A stretch of DNA of 10,810 nucleotides from Candidatus Helarchaeota archaeon (GTDB taxonomy: Archaea; Asgardarchaeota; Lokiarchaeia; Helarchaeales; HEL-GB-A): positions 1 through 10,810 of the forward strand of contig JAEOSY010000143.1 of the NCBI GenBank assembly GCA_016840125.1. The letters are read 5' to 3'. Position 1 is the stretch's first letter; each line of letters opens with the position of its first letter. The notes below the pieces were generated by a model, which was not told the DNA's origin, made no database searches, and saw only the letters and a program-made list of their open reading frames with translations. Positions 1 to 6,217 of this stretch are shown piece by piece. The position numbers and the translations under genes were made by a program.

Positions 1-2232
1 AATCAAGATGGGATTTATGTAAATGCTTCTAGCAACTGTGGAATTATTGATAATAACATAACGGCGAGTGTCGATCGGGGGATTTACTCAGCCTATTCCA
101 GCTTCATGAATATTTCCCACAATTACCTCGAAAATCATCATGATACGGGCATGCGCTTGGAATATTCGAATAATTGTTCCATATTTAACAATACCCTGAC
201 AGATTCCAAGTATGCAATTAGTGTATTAAATTCTGATTACATCAATATTACCAACAATACCCTCACTGATGGTTGGCTTTCTACTAGTATAGGTATCTCC
301 CTGAACGGGGGGGAAAAGGGCCTCATCCGGGGAAATAATATCACCCAGCATCGGACCAGTATTTCCCTCTATAACGCCATCAACGTCAGCGTTCTGGACA
401 ACCCCGTAGAAGGTGGAGGTCTCAGAGTGGGTAATACGTGCATCAATTTAACTGTGGAGAATAACACAATCGATGGGAAACCAATTTATTACTATCAGGA
501 TCGAGTTGGTCTAACCCCTATTGACTTCACCGATGCGGGGCAAATTCTTCTGGACAACTGCAATGATTCAAGCATATCGAATGTGAACATTTCAGGGACG
601 TATATCGGCATTTACATCTATGGGGGGCGGAACTGCACGGTTTCCAACAGTACGGTATTTACTAGTTACGAGAGTGGAATTGAGGTAAGATATTCTGATT
701 TCAATAAGATTATAAATAATACAGTCTTTGATACGGCTGGTGGAACAATTTACAAAGGGGGAATAGTACTATATTCTGCTGAGAATACCACTCTTACGGG
801 AAATCATGTTTATGATAATCCGAATGGCATTTATTCCTATATATCCCTCAACAGTACCATCTCCGCGAATAACATCTCAGACAATAACTATAATAATCTG
901 TATATAAGGAGTTCCAGTAAAAATACCATCATAAACAATAATTTATCCCTTACTCGATCAGGTTCAGGTATCCGTTTACAGTCCGGTACTGAAAACAGAA
1001 TTATACAAAATAACATCTCCTATAATGATGATTATGGAATAACGATGGATATACCATCTACCTCTAACTCGATTTATCTAAACACCTTTATTGAGAACAA
1101 TTTTGACCCAATTCTCTCAAATTCCATGTCTACTATTGTCGATAACGGGAGCATGGGTAATTATTACAGTGATTACCGTACCCTCTATCCTCTAGCTAAC
1201 CATGACGGGACTATTTGGGATGAACCTTATGAAATCAATCCAGTCTATTCAAATTATGATAATTACCCATTAGTGAGTCCGTATGGACTGAACTATACTG
1301 CACAGCAACCCGTTTTGGATCCCATACAACCAAATCCCAGTAGAGATGGTATCGTTAATTTAACTTGGAGTTGTATTGGTAATGTCACACAATTTTATAT
1401 CTATCGAAATACCTCGCTCATCACTTCGGTAGCAGGCTCGATTCCGATCGCATCGACCACGAATTATACCTATACCGACAATATTACCACCAATGGGGTT
1501 TATTATTATGCGATTATGTCGGAAAATGACTTGAGTAATAGTTCCATCTCCAACTGTGAAAATGTGACGGTCTATATCATGCCTTCTGTGGAAATTCTCT
1601 CTCCCGGCAATGGAAATCAATTTGAAGAAATGCAGTCTGTACCTCTTGTAGTGAATGTCACGGACTTTTACCCAATCACTGCAGTCGAACTATATACCAA
1701 TTCATCATATGTCGCTAATCTCCAATACAATGGATCCCTCTATCTTTATGAGTGGAATACTTCAATTGGAATGGTGGGAATTCACCCCTTTGAAATACGC
1801 GCCTATAATAGTCTCGGAATTGTCAATGACACCGAATCCGTCTGGGTGAATATAACCCTCTATATTCCACCGCCAGAACATGCCGATGCTTACAATGCAA
1901 CAACTACCAACTCCACCGGCTCTCCACAGGATAATTTCACCCGCGGAGAGCAAGTCATCTACGAGGTCACCATCCGCGGCGACTTAGGAAGTGGATCCTA
2001 TGTGGTCATGGCTCACACCGATGATCCCACGTTGAATGGATATCTGACATACAACGCGACTGTTCAAGTGCAAGCGGGGCTCGATACTGTTGTCAAATTC
2101 TACTTCGATATCCCGACTGGGGCGACTGTACCCACCGGTACCTATAAAGTCTATCTAACTGTTTGGACCGATTGGCCCTACATTGGCGGAATCTGTGTGG
2201 ATTACATCATTGAAAGTTTTACAGTTGTTTAA
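1..2232 (+). CDS. Secreted NosD-like parallel beta-helix surface protein (5' end outside window)
   Basis: The frame is open from base 1, 35 codons before its first in-window ATG at 106, so the start and any signal peptide lie upstream; 743 residues are visible. Residues 1 to about 425 are short repeats of the type N-x-I-x-x-N-x-I/G-I, typical of PbH1 right-handed beta-helices. They end in a GNYYSDY (about 386-392) plus NYDNYPL (about 418-424) segment that commonly closes NosD/carbohydrate-binding helices. A fibronectin-III-like domain follows (about 437-527), then an Ig-like domain beginning PSVEILSPGNG (about 528-620). The C-terminal beta-domain (about 623-743) has NFTRGEQVIYEVTI and a YLTVWTDWP segment. 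N-x-S/T sequons are dense, which fits a glycosylated extracellular protein. There is no C-terminal transmembrane anchor, so it is released or held non-covalently. Substrate is unknown. NosD here means the fold, not copper or nitrous-oxide metabolism, since no nos genes are nearby. Polysaccharide binding or cleavage is an alternative, but I see no catalytic signature. Confidence 0.88.
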   Translation, partial: NQDGIYVNASSNCGIIDNNITASVDRGIYSAYSSFMNISHNYLENHHDTGMRLEYSNNCSIFNNTLTDSKYAISVLNSDYINITNNTLTDGWLSTSIGISLNGGEKGLIRGNNITQHRTSISLYNAINVSVLDNPVEGGGLRVGNTCINLTVENNTIDGKPIYYYQDRVGLTPIDFTDAGQILLDNCNDSSISNVNISGTYIGIYIYGGRNCTVSNSTVFTSYESGIEVRYSDFNKIINNTVFDTAGGTIYKGGIVLYSAENTTLTGNHVYDNPNGIYSYISLNSTISANNISDNNYNNLYIRSSSKNTIINNNLSLTRSGSGIRLQSGTENRIIQNNISYNDDYGITMDIPSTSNSIYLNTFIENNFDPILSNSMSTIVDNGSMGNYYSDYRTLYPLANHDGTIWDEPYEINPVYSNYDNYPLVSPYGLNYTAQQPVLDPIQPNPSRDGIVNLTWSCIGNVTQFYIYRNTSLITSVAGSIPIASTTNYTYTDNITTNGVYYYAIMSENDLSNSSISNCENVTVYIMPSVEILSPGNGNQFEEMQSVPLVVNVTDFYPITAVELYTNSSYVANLQYNGSLYLYEWNTSIGMVGIHPFEIRAYNSLGIVNDTESVWVNITLYIPPPEHADAYNATTTNSTGSPQDNFTRGEQVIYEVTIRGDLGSGSYVVMAHTDDPTLNGYLTYNATVQVQAGLDTVVKFYFDIPTGATVPTGTYKVYLTVWTDWPYIGGICVDYIIESFTVV

Positions 2233-2244
2233 AAATTAGAAATT

Positions 2245-2261
2245 CTTTCCTTCTTTTTCTA
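2245..2261 (+). terminator. T-rich transcription terminator after the beta-helix gene
   Basis: Just after the TAA at 2230-2232 comes a pyrimidine-rich run, CTTTCCTTCTTTTTCT, with no hairpin. Archaeal RNA polymerase commonly terminates at oligo-T in the non-template strand. The run is interrupted by C residues, so its strength is uncertain. Confidence 0.4.
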
Positions 2262-2282
2262 TCTACACCATTGAGTCTGCTT

Positions 2283-2290
2283 AAAAAAAA
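2283..2290 (-). terminator. Oligo-T (T8) terminator of the disulfide oxidoreductase gene
   Basis: Eight A residues on the plus strand read as T8 on the minus strand, about 20 bases past the TAA of the minus-strand oxidoreductase. Together with the T-rich run of the facing gene it separates two convergent transcripts within a 77-base gap. Confidence 0.55.
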
Positions 2291-2309
2291 GATTAAAGAG
2301 TTTAATTAT

Positions 2310-3827
2310 TTAGTCATGATGATGTCCGTGGTGACCCTGCTCGATATTGACTGGACGTAGATTGCCAAGAGCCCACCCAACTACTTCATTCAAGGATGGG
2401 TGAATAATCTGCGACCGATAGATGGGCATGATCGAACCCGCTTCTGGGCAGGTTTGGGAGTACATCTCAATGGGCTCCTCTTTGTGTGGCATTTTGAGTT
2501 CGCAAACAAAACCTGCGTTCATGAGGTAGACAAGCTGTTGAACTAAGATCGCTGCGTGTGGACCAACAATCGACGCCCCGATGATTGACCGGGATTGATC
2601 CACAATTAGTTTGATAAATCCATCATCCGGCGCCTCCTCATCGAATCCCATGGCAAAGCCCTTCGCAACTGAGGAGTAATTATGGATCCCTGCGTAGATT
2701 TTTTGTCCCTTCTCAATTGCTTCTGCTTCAGTTAGTCCTACATGCCCAATTTGTGGGTAGGTAAAGATCGCCCAAGGGACTGCGTTGTAATTCATAGGAA
2801 CTCGCTCTTCAGGGGACTGTGCAAAAACATTTGTCGAGGCAATTTCGGCCTCAGAATTGGCTTTATGTCGGAATTGGTACTTCCCATTCGCATCTCCAAT
2901 GCACCAAATGTTCTCCTTGGATGTCTCGAGATACTCATTTGTGACAATCCACCCATGGCGATCCGTCTCCACCCCTGTCTTTTCTACTTTTAAGAGATCG
3001 GAATTAGGTCGGCGACCGGTTGCCACAAGTATCTCTTCTGCACTCACTTGTGATTGGTTTCCTGAATTCATATCTTCTACAGTGATAACTTTCTGACCTT
3101 TTTTTCCCGATACCGCGACTGCCTTCTGATTAAGTAAAACGTTCATGTGCTTGCGAAATTCGCGCTCTAGAAACCGGGAAACTTCGGGTTCTTCGGTGAT
3201 GACTAAGCGTGGCAACATCTCTATAACGGTAACCTCGGTTCCAACAGCAGAAAACACGTGGGCAAATTCTGCTGCGATAATACCACCGCCAATTATCGCT
3301 AAGCTCTTCCACGGTTTTTTCGGAAATTTATCACCAAAGAAGCTTTCACTTGTAACATAATCCGCCTCTTCAAGTCCAGGAATCGGCGGAACGAGAGATC
3401 TGCCACCTGATGCAAGTACGAATTTTTCACCCTTGATTTCTTCAGTTTTACCACCGAGATCTATCCGCATCTGGTACTCGCCAATGAATTCACCAGTTCC
3501 TTGGTAAAAATCAAGTCCAGGGGTATGTTTCAATCCTTCTTCCATTCCCTTGCTATGATCGATTTGTGACCACATACGTTTCCCTATTATATCCCAATCA
3601 ATCTTCCCTACCTTAATCTCAATCCCAACTTTCGCAGCATGTTGCGCCTCTCTAATAATATCTGCAGGGTAGACCAATACTTTTGATGGAATACAGCCTC
3701 GCGTTAAACAGGTTCCTCCTACTTTATCTCTCTCCACAACTGCAACCTTCATATTACGTCGTAACCCTTGACTCGCAAGCGTCAGTCCAACGCCAGTGCC
3801 AATCGATATCAAATCATATTCTTTCAT
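2310..3827 (-). CDS. FAD-dependent pyridine nucleotide-disulfide oxidoreductase (dihydrolipoyl dehydrogenase / mycothione reductase-like)
   Basis: A cytosolic flavoenzyme that should pass electrons between NAD(H) and a disulfide substrate through a redox-active Cys pair. Numbering is from the ATG at 3827 (505 residues), chosen over TTG at 3833 because GGAGTGA lies 9 bases before it. Visible parts: N-terminal FAD fold with IGTGVG (9-14) and E32; active site GGTCLTRGCIPSK with C40 and C45; NAD fold GGGIIAAEFA (180-189) with E203 in VTVIE, favouring NAD over NADP; ATGRRPN (269-275); flavin motif IGDANG (310-315); C-terminal dimer domain with catalytic pair H476/E481 in HPSLNEV. The GTGVGL start and IHPSLNEVV end resemble mycothione reductases more than classic Lpd. 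Odd features are extra residues around 440-470, including C460, and a GHHGHHHD tail. No E1, E2 or lipoate genes adjoin it, so the substrate is open. MerA is unlikely: there is no N-terminal metal-binding domain and no C-terminal Cys pair. Confidence 0.9.
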   Translation of the reverse strand: MKEYDLISIGTGVGLTLASQGLRRNMKVAVVERDKVGGTCLTRGCIPSKVLVYPADIIREAQHAAKVGIEIKVGKIDWDIIGKRMWSQIDHSKGMEEGLKHTPGLDFYQGTGEFIGEYQMRIDLGGKTEEIKGEKFVLASGGRSLVPPIPGLEEADYVTSESFFGDKFPKKPWKSLAIIGGGIIAAEFAHVFSAVGTEVTVIEMLPRLVITEEPEVSRFLEREFRKHMNVLLNQKAVAVSGKKGQKVITVEDMNSGNQSQVSAEEILVATGRRPNSDLLKVEKTGVETDRHGWIVTNEYLETSKENIWCIGDANGKYQFRHKANSEAEIASTNVFAQSPEERVPMNYNAVPWAIFTYPQIGHVGLTEAEAIEKGQKIYAGIHNYSSVAKGFAMGFDEEAPDDGFIKLIVDQSRSIIGASIVGPHAAILVQQLVYLMNAGFVCELKMPHKEEPIEMYSQTCPEAGSIMPIYRSQIIHPSLNEVVGWALGNLRPVNIEQGHHGHHHD

Positions 3828-3895
3828 GCTCAAAATTCACTCCTGTTGAAGAAAAACTAGAAATCACGAATTAGAGTATAATATTCAGGACGGGC

Positions 3896-3903
3896 TATTT
3901 AAA
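3896..3903 (-). promoter_or_regulatory. TATA box of the disulfide oxidoreductase gene
   Basis: The minus strand reads TTTAAATA, a near-ideal archaeal TATA box. A start about 25 bases downstream, near 3872, would give a leader of roughly 45 nucleotides containing the GGAGTGA ribosome binding site. The identical octamer precedes the hsp20 gene. Confidence 0.6.
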
Positions 3904-3927
3904 ATTAAAGGCAATAAAGAGTGACGT

Positions 3928-4185
3928 TTAGATTGACAAATGGTAGGTAAGCATGATCCCCATGCCAAATATGAGTTGCAATGCTATAAAGAAGAGCGAT
4001 TTGAATACTCGTTTTCTAAAATTTTTCTTAATTTCTTTGATATCCATTACGGAGTAAATAATCTCAATTCCCCAAGTTAACCCAAAGAAGAAAAGGGCAA
4101 ATTCAAATGAAAAGGTGTAGATTAAAAGCCCAATAGCGTTAAACTCTAACGCAGTTGCTGACGAATTCAAAATTTTAGTAACCAT
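3928..4185 (-). CDS. Small two-helix membrane protein (unknown function)
   Basis: I do not recognise this 85-residue protein. It has two hydrophobic stretches, about residues 16-45 (rich in F, I and L) and about 61-82, joined by a basic loop DIKEIKKNFRKR (about 49-60) that would face the cytoplasm by the positive-inside rule. The ATG at 4185 is preferred to the GTG at 4191 because that GTG is part of the GGTGG ribosome binding site lying just before the ATG. The start overlaps the last 19 bases of the upstream membrane-protein gene, so the pair is probably translationally coupled and may form a complex. There are no catalytic or ligand motifs. It could equally be an accessory subunit or an assembly factor; nothing in the sequence decides. 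Confidence 0.65.
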   Translation of the reverse strand: MVTKILNSSATALEFNAIGLLIYTFSFEFALFFFGLTWGIEIIYSVMDIKEIKKNFRKRVFKSLFFIALQLIFGMGIMLTYHLSI

Positions 4186-4424
4186 TTCCACCGTGAATTC
4201 TCTCTATATGCCAATTTTTCGTACTCATCTGAACTCTTATAGAACAAAGGTAAGGATATTACTAACTGACCAATTATCCACCCAAACAGTAATGTAGGAA
4301 TAAAATCTTTATAGATGAAAATAACTACAAAGATAGCTATTGTCACTGCCAATAATCGCGAATTCTCTGCAGCATTTAATTCCGCGCGTACTACCTTTTC
4401 CGACTTGTCACCTAAGTGTGCCAT
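4167..4424 (-). CDS. Small two-helix membrane protein (unknown function), first of an overlapping pair
   Basis: An unrecognised 85-residue protein. A charged amphipathic N-terminus (MAHLGDKSEKVVRAELNAAE) precedes two likely transmembrane helices, about residues 23-39 (ending FVVIFIY) and about 42-61 (LLFGWIIGQLVISLPLF), separated by only a short KDFIP turn, so they form a tight hairpin. The tail is charged and aromatic (YRENSRWKWLLKF). The ATG at 4424 has GGAG eight bases upstream on the minus strand. Its end overlaps the start of a second two-helix protein. It is transcribed divergently from the small helical protein cluster beginning at 4508, with an 83-base gap. No signal peptide or known domain is visible. 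Confidence 0.65.
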   Translation of the reverse strand: MAHLGDKSEKVVRAELNAAENSRLLAVTIAIFVVIFIYKDFIPTLLFGWIIGQLVISLPLFYKSSDEYEKLAYRENSRWKWLLKF

Positions 4425-4496
4425 ATTCTAATATCTCCATAGGTTTTTTCTACTTCTAGAAAAAGACATTAAGAAGAATGGATTTTAACATTAGAA

Positions 4497-4502
4497 GGTG
4501 AT
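4497..4502 (+). promoter_or_regulatory. Ribosome binding site GGTGAT of the first small helical protein
   Basis: GGTGAT matches the archaeal anti-Shine-Dalgarno complement and ends five bases before the ATG at 4508, fixing that start. The 4425-4507 gap must also hold the promoters for both divergent units, but I see no convincing TATA box there for either direction. Confidence 0.6.
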
Positions 4503-4507
4503 TAAAA

Positions 4508-4786
4508 ATGAGTACAAAATGGCCAAAATGGTTTGGAACCTCAATAAATGTAGTTAAAGCGGCTTTGAAAAAAGAGCTTGAAGGACTGAAATCAACCCCC
4601 AACAAAAAGGAGATCGTTGAGAAAGTTAAGCTTCAAGTAATAAACGAGTTAGGGGCTCGGGTTCAGAACATCGATCGGGTAGAGGTAGAGAAAACCGTCC
4701 TTAATGCGATCGAAGAAGTCTGGACCGATATGAAATCTATGTTTAATGAGGAAACTGGAATATGGGGCGACGCAGATGATGATTAG
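4508..4786 (+). CDS. Small helical protein A of a three-gene mosaic cluster (unknown function)
   Basis: A 92-residue soluble protein I do not recognise, predicted to be almost wholly helical. The N-terminus MSTKWPKWFGTSINVV is aromatic and unlike its neighbours. From about residue 33 it is homologous to the next protein: NKKEIVEKVK (32-41), then a segment ending KTVLNAIEEVWTD (62-74). By eye 24 of 48 aligned residues (32-79) are identical. It ends in an acidic tail with GDADDD. A K-x3-G-x-K pattern at 22-28 lines up with motifs in the other two members. No transmembrane segment, Cys or enzymatic motif is visible. The gene lies 38 bases before the second member, so the three are probably co-transcribed. 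A structural or assembly role is possible but is only inference. Confidence 0.72.
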   Translation: MSTKWPKWFGTSINVVKAALKKELEGLKSTPNKKEIVEKVKLQVINELGARVQNIDRVEVEKTVLNAIEEVWTDMKSMFNEETGIWGDADDD

Positions 4787-4807
4787 CGGGCGCTGAACGG
4801 AAATAAG

Positions 4808-4821
4808 TTGAAAAAGTGATA
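4808..4821 (+). repeat. 14-base leader repeat, copy 1 (contains the ribosome binding site)
   Basis: TTGAAAAAGTGATA occurs here and again, identical, at 5156-5169, each just upstream of a gene beginning MA(S/E)PRGVGHSPFT. The GTGAT within it is the ribosome binding site. The shared leader supports duplication of the leader together with the 5' coding segment. Confidence 0.6.
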
Positions 4822-4824
4822 ATA

Positions 4825-5112
4825 ATGGCAAGTCCAAGAGGCGTCGGGCACTCGCCCTTTACTAAAGCCCAAATGGCGAAAATTTCGACATTAGTAAAGG
4901 ATTTATTGACGAAAGCTGTTAAGGGACGTAAGTTGAGTATGACTAAGCGAGATATAGTGGAAACTGTAAAGAATCAAGTGGTACGCGAATTAGGATCTCT
5001 GACTAAGAGTGTTAGGTTGGCGGTGGTAGAGAACACCGTCTTAAATAAGATTGAAGAAGTTTGGACCGATTTGGATAAAATTTGGGTGGGAGGACGCAGG
5101 AACAGTGCATAA
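4825..5112 (+). CDS. Small helical protein B, mosaic of its two neighbours (unknown function)
   Basis: A 95-residue protein. The ATG at 4825 is chosen over the in-frame GTG at 4816 because that GTG is the core of the GTGAT ribosome binding site repeated before the next gene, and because the neighbour also begins MA-PRGVGHSPFT. Residues 1-16 match protein C at 14 of 16 positions, while residues 40-87 match protein A at about half of positions, including IVE-VK-QV--ELG and TVLN-IEEVWTD. It therefore joins the front of one neighbour to the back of the other. K30-S38 (KAVKGRKLS) resembles two motifs in protein C. The tail GGRRNSA is basic, in contrast to the acidic tail of A. It is helical and soluble, with no Cys and no known domain. 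Function is unknown; partnership with A and C is likely from shared segments and adjacency. Confidence 0.72.
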   Translation: MASPRGVGHSPFTKAQMAKISTLVKDLLTKAVKGRKLSMTKRDIVETVKNQVVRELGSLTKSVRLAVVENTVLNKIEEVWTDLDKIWVGGRRNSA

Positions 5113-5155
5113 ACCCAACAATCAAAACTAGGTTTTAATATATCAAATGAAAATT

Positions 5156-5169
5156 TTGAAAAAGTGATA
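5156..5169 (+). repeat. 14-base leader repeat, copy 2 (contains the ribosome binding site)
   Basis: This is the second identical copy of TTGAAAAAGTGATA, here six bases from GTGAT to the ATG rather than four. An AT-rich TTTTAATATAT just upstream (5133-5143) looks TATA-like, but a start site about 25 bases downstream would remove part of this ribosome binding site, so I do not call it a promoter. Confidence 0.6.
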
Positions 5170-5174
5170 CGGAT

Positions 5175-5558
5175 ATGGCAGAACCAAGAGGTGTGGGACA
5201 CTCTCCTTTTACCCAGGCTCAGATCGACACGATTATAAACAAGATCGAAACTGGGAAACCATTGAGCCGTGAGGAAGCGGTTCCACTTATACGACTTATA
5301 GATAAAATTAACTCTCAAGCTAGGTTGGTTGAGGGTGAGTTACAAATGATCCTAAAACTAGTATATCTGGTAACTAAAGGTCAAACAAAAATGGATAAAA
5401 TCATGGATAAGGCGATGTCTGGACAAAAATTCTCCAATAATGAGTTACTAGGAATGCAAGAAGGTGTATATCGATTCAGCCAAGAGCTCGAACTCACTGC
5501 TAAAGTCGTTGAAAAAGCCACAAGCGGCGTAAGAGAAACCATGCACTCTCAAATTTAA
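5175..5558 (+). CDS. Small helical protein C with internal twofold repeat (unknown function)
   Basis: A 127-residue protein. It opens with the same PRGVGHSPFT-AQ peptide as protein B, then appears to be helical hairpins. Two segments look alike: IDTIINKIETGKPLSREE (17-34) and MDKIMDKAMSGQKFSNNE (73-90), 56 residues apart. Both fit a D-x-I-x2-K-x3-G-x2-(L/F)-S-x2-E pattern, suggesting an internal duplication of a helix-turn-helix unit. The intervening and trailing parts are amphipathic, as in a helical bundle. There is no membrane segment, Cys or enzyme motif. It lacks the IEEVWTD region that A and B share. It ends the cluster and is followed by strong oligo-T and then the convergent hsp20 gene. 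Function unknown; a helical assembly protein is an inference only. Confidence 0.72.
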   Translation: MAEPRGVGHSPFTQAQIDTIINKIETGKPLSREEAVPLIRLIDKINSQARLVEGELQMILKLVYLVTKGQTKMDKIMDKAMSGQKFSNNELLGMQEGVYRFSQELELTAKVVEKATSGVRETMHSQI

Positions 5559-5571
5559 AGCTCTCTTTCGG

Positions 5572-5589
5572 TTTTTATACTTTTTTTTT
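5572..5589 (+). terminator. Oligo-T terminator of the small helical protein cluster
   Basis: T5 (5572-5576) followed by T9 (5581-5589) begins 14 bases after the stop codon of protein C. There is no GC-rich hairpin, as expected for intrinsic archaeal termination. Confidence 0.65.
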
Positions 5590-5611
5590 AAAAAAACGTG
5601 ATTAAAAAAAA
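5590..5611 (-). terminator. Oligo-T terminator of hsp20
   Basis: A7 (5590-5596) and A8 (5604-5611) on the plus strand are T7 and T8 on the minus strand, 38 to 59 bases beyond the hsp20 stop. It directly abuts the plus-strand T9, making a compact bidirectional terminator between convergent genes. Confidence 0.6.
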
Positions 5612-5648
5612 GATGAGAGAAAAAAAGAAAAGAATTGTGATATTTTGT

Positions 5649-6134
5649 CTATTTCGTATCGGATTTGGTATCCTCAGCTAATTTTTTCCACACAGACTTG
5701 GTATCTTCGATTTCAACTTTCCTTGGCGGTTTCGGTTCTCGCTTGGGAATAGTTAGGGATAAAATCCCGTCTTCTAATTTTGCAGTGATCTCTTCACGAG
5801 TGAAGCCTTCCGGAAGACGGAGAGATCGGCTAAAAGATCTGCTTGATCGCTCTCTATAGATATACCCTTCTCTTTCTTCTTCCTTCTCTTCTTCATGTTC
5901 GGAAAAGATTGTGAGTACATCGTCTTCGACTTCAATATTGATATCGTCTTTGGAGAATCCAGGTACTTCTGCAGTTAATAGATAACTCTCGTCCTCCTCT
6001 TTGATATCGAGCTTTGGAAATTGCATTCGCGGTACCCGCATTAAAGTGAAGTCAGGTATGTCCCAATCCCATAAATCGTCGAAAAAGGAATTCATTATTC
6101 TAAAAGGCCAATGCCTTCGTCTTATTATACTCAT
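5649..6134 (-). CDS. hsp20: Hsp20/alpha-crystallin family small heat-shock protein
   Basis: An ATP-independent holdase chaperone of 161 residues that binds unfolding proteins in the cytosol and forms oligomers. The N-terminal region is basic then aromatic (RRRHWPF, FFDDLWDWD), as in the substrate-binding arm of this family. The alpha-crystallin domain covers about 41-131: KLDIKEEDESYLLTAEVPGFSKDD at the front, an acidic loop EEEKEEERE at 81-89, YRERSSRSFSRSLRLPEG, and the G-x-L signature GILSLTIPK at 123-131. A short tail carries VEI (140-142), matching the I/V-x-I/V anchor used in oligomer assembly. Length is normal. The ATG at 6134 is preceded by GAGGTG about nine bases upstream. The gene is monocistronic, with its own TATA box and terminator. 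Family identity is certain; the trigger for expression cannot be read from the sequence. Confidence 0.96.
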   Translation of the reverse strand: MSIIRRRHWPFRIMNSFFDDLWDWDIPDFTLMRVPRMQFPKLDIKEEDESYLLTAEVPGFSKDDINIEVEDDVLTIFSEHEEEKEEEREGYIYRERSSRSFSRSLRLPEGFTREEITAKLEDGILSLTIPKREPKPPRKVEIEDTKSVWKKLAEDTKSDTK

Positions 6135-6217
6135 TTTAACAACACCTCTATTTTGATTTTTAGTTTAATTGAGTATACAAGGTTAAATTGTGTTCGAGAG
6201 ACAATAATGCAACATCA

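Noticed and set aside
1..1100. DNA tandem repeat or CRISPR-like array
   Set aside because: The regularity is at protein level (beta-helix rungs); the DNA units vary in sequence and there are no identical repeats separated by spacers.
1360..1620. 86-codon minus-strand open frame inside the beta-helix protein gene
   Set aside because: Shadow of the FN3-like domain coding region, with no family resemblance and no separate expression signals.
106..2232. ATG at 106 as the true start of the beta-helix protein
   Set aside because: The frame is open with the same N-x-I repeat pattern from base 1, so the ATG is internal and the gene is cut by the window edge.
2310..3827. Mercuric reductase
   Set aside because: The active-site Cys pair is shared by the whole superfamily; there is no N-terminal metal-binding domain, no C-terminal Cys pair and no mer genes nearby, and the C-terminal HPSLNEV pair is retained.
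4816..4824. GTG start giving protein B three extra residues (MIIMASPRG...)
   Set aside because: The GTG is part of the GTGAT ribosome binding site that is repeated before protein C, and the homologous N-terminus begins at the ATG at 4825.
4974..5318. 114-codon minus-strand open frame opposite proteins B and C
   Set aside because: It lies antisense across two homologous plus-strand genes with good ribosome binding sites, spans their intergenic gap and resembles no protein family.
5572..5611. Riboswitch or structured RNA
   Set aside because: The only structure is an A/T palindrome after two converging stop codons; oligo-T termination explains it.
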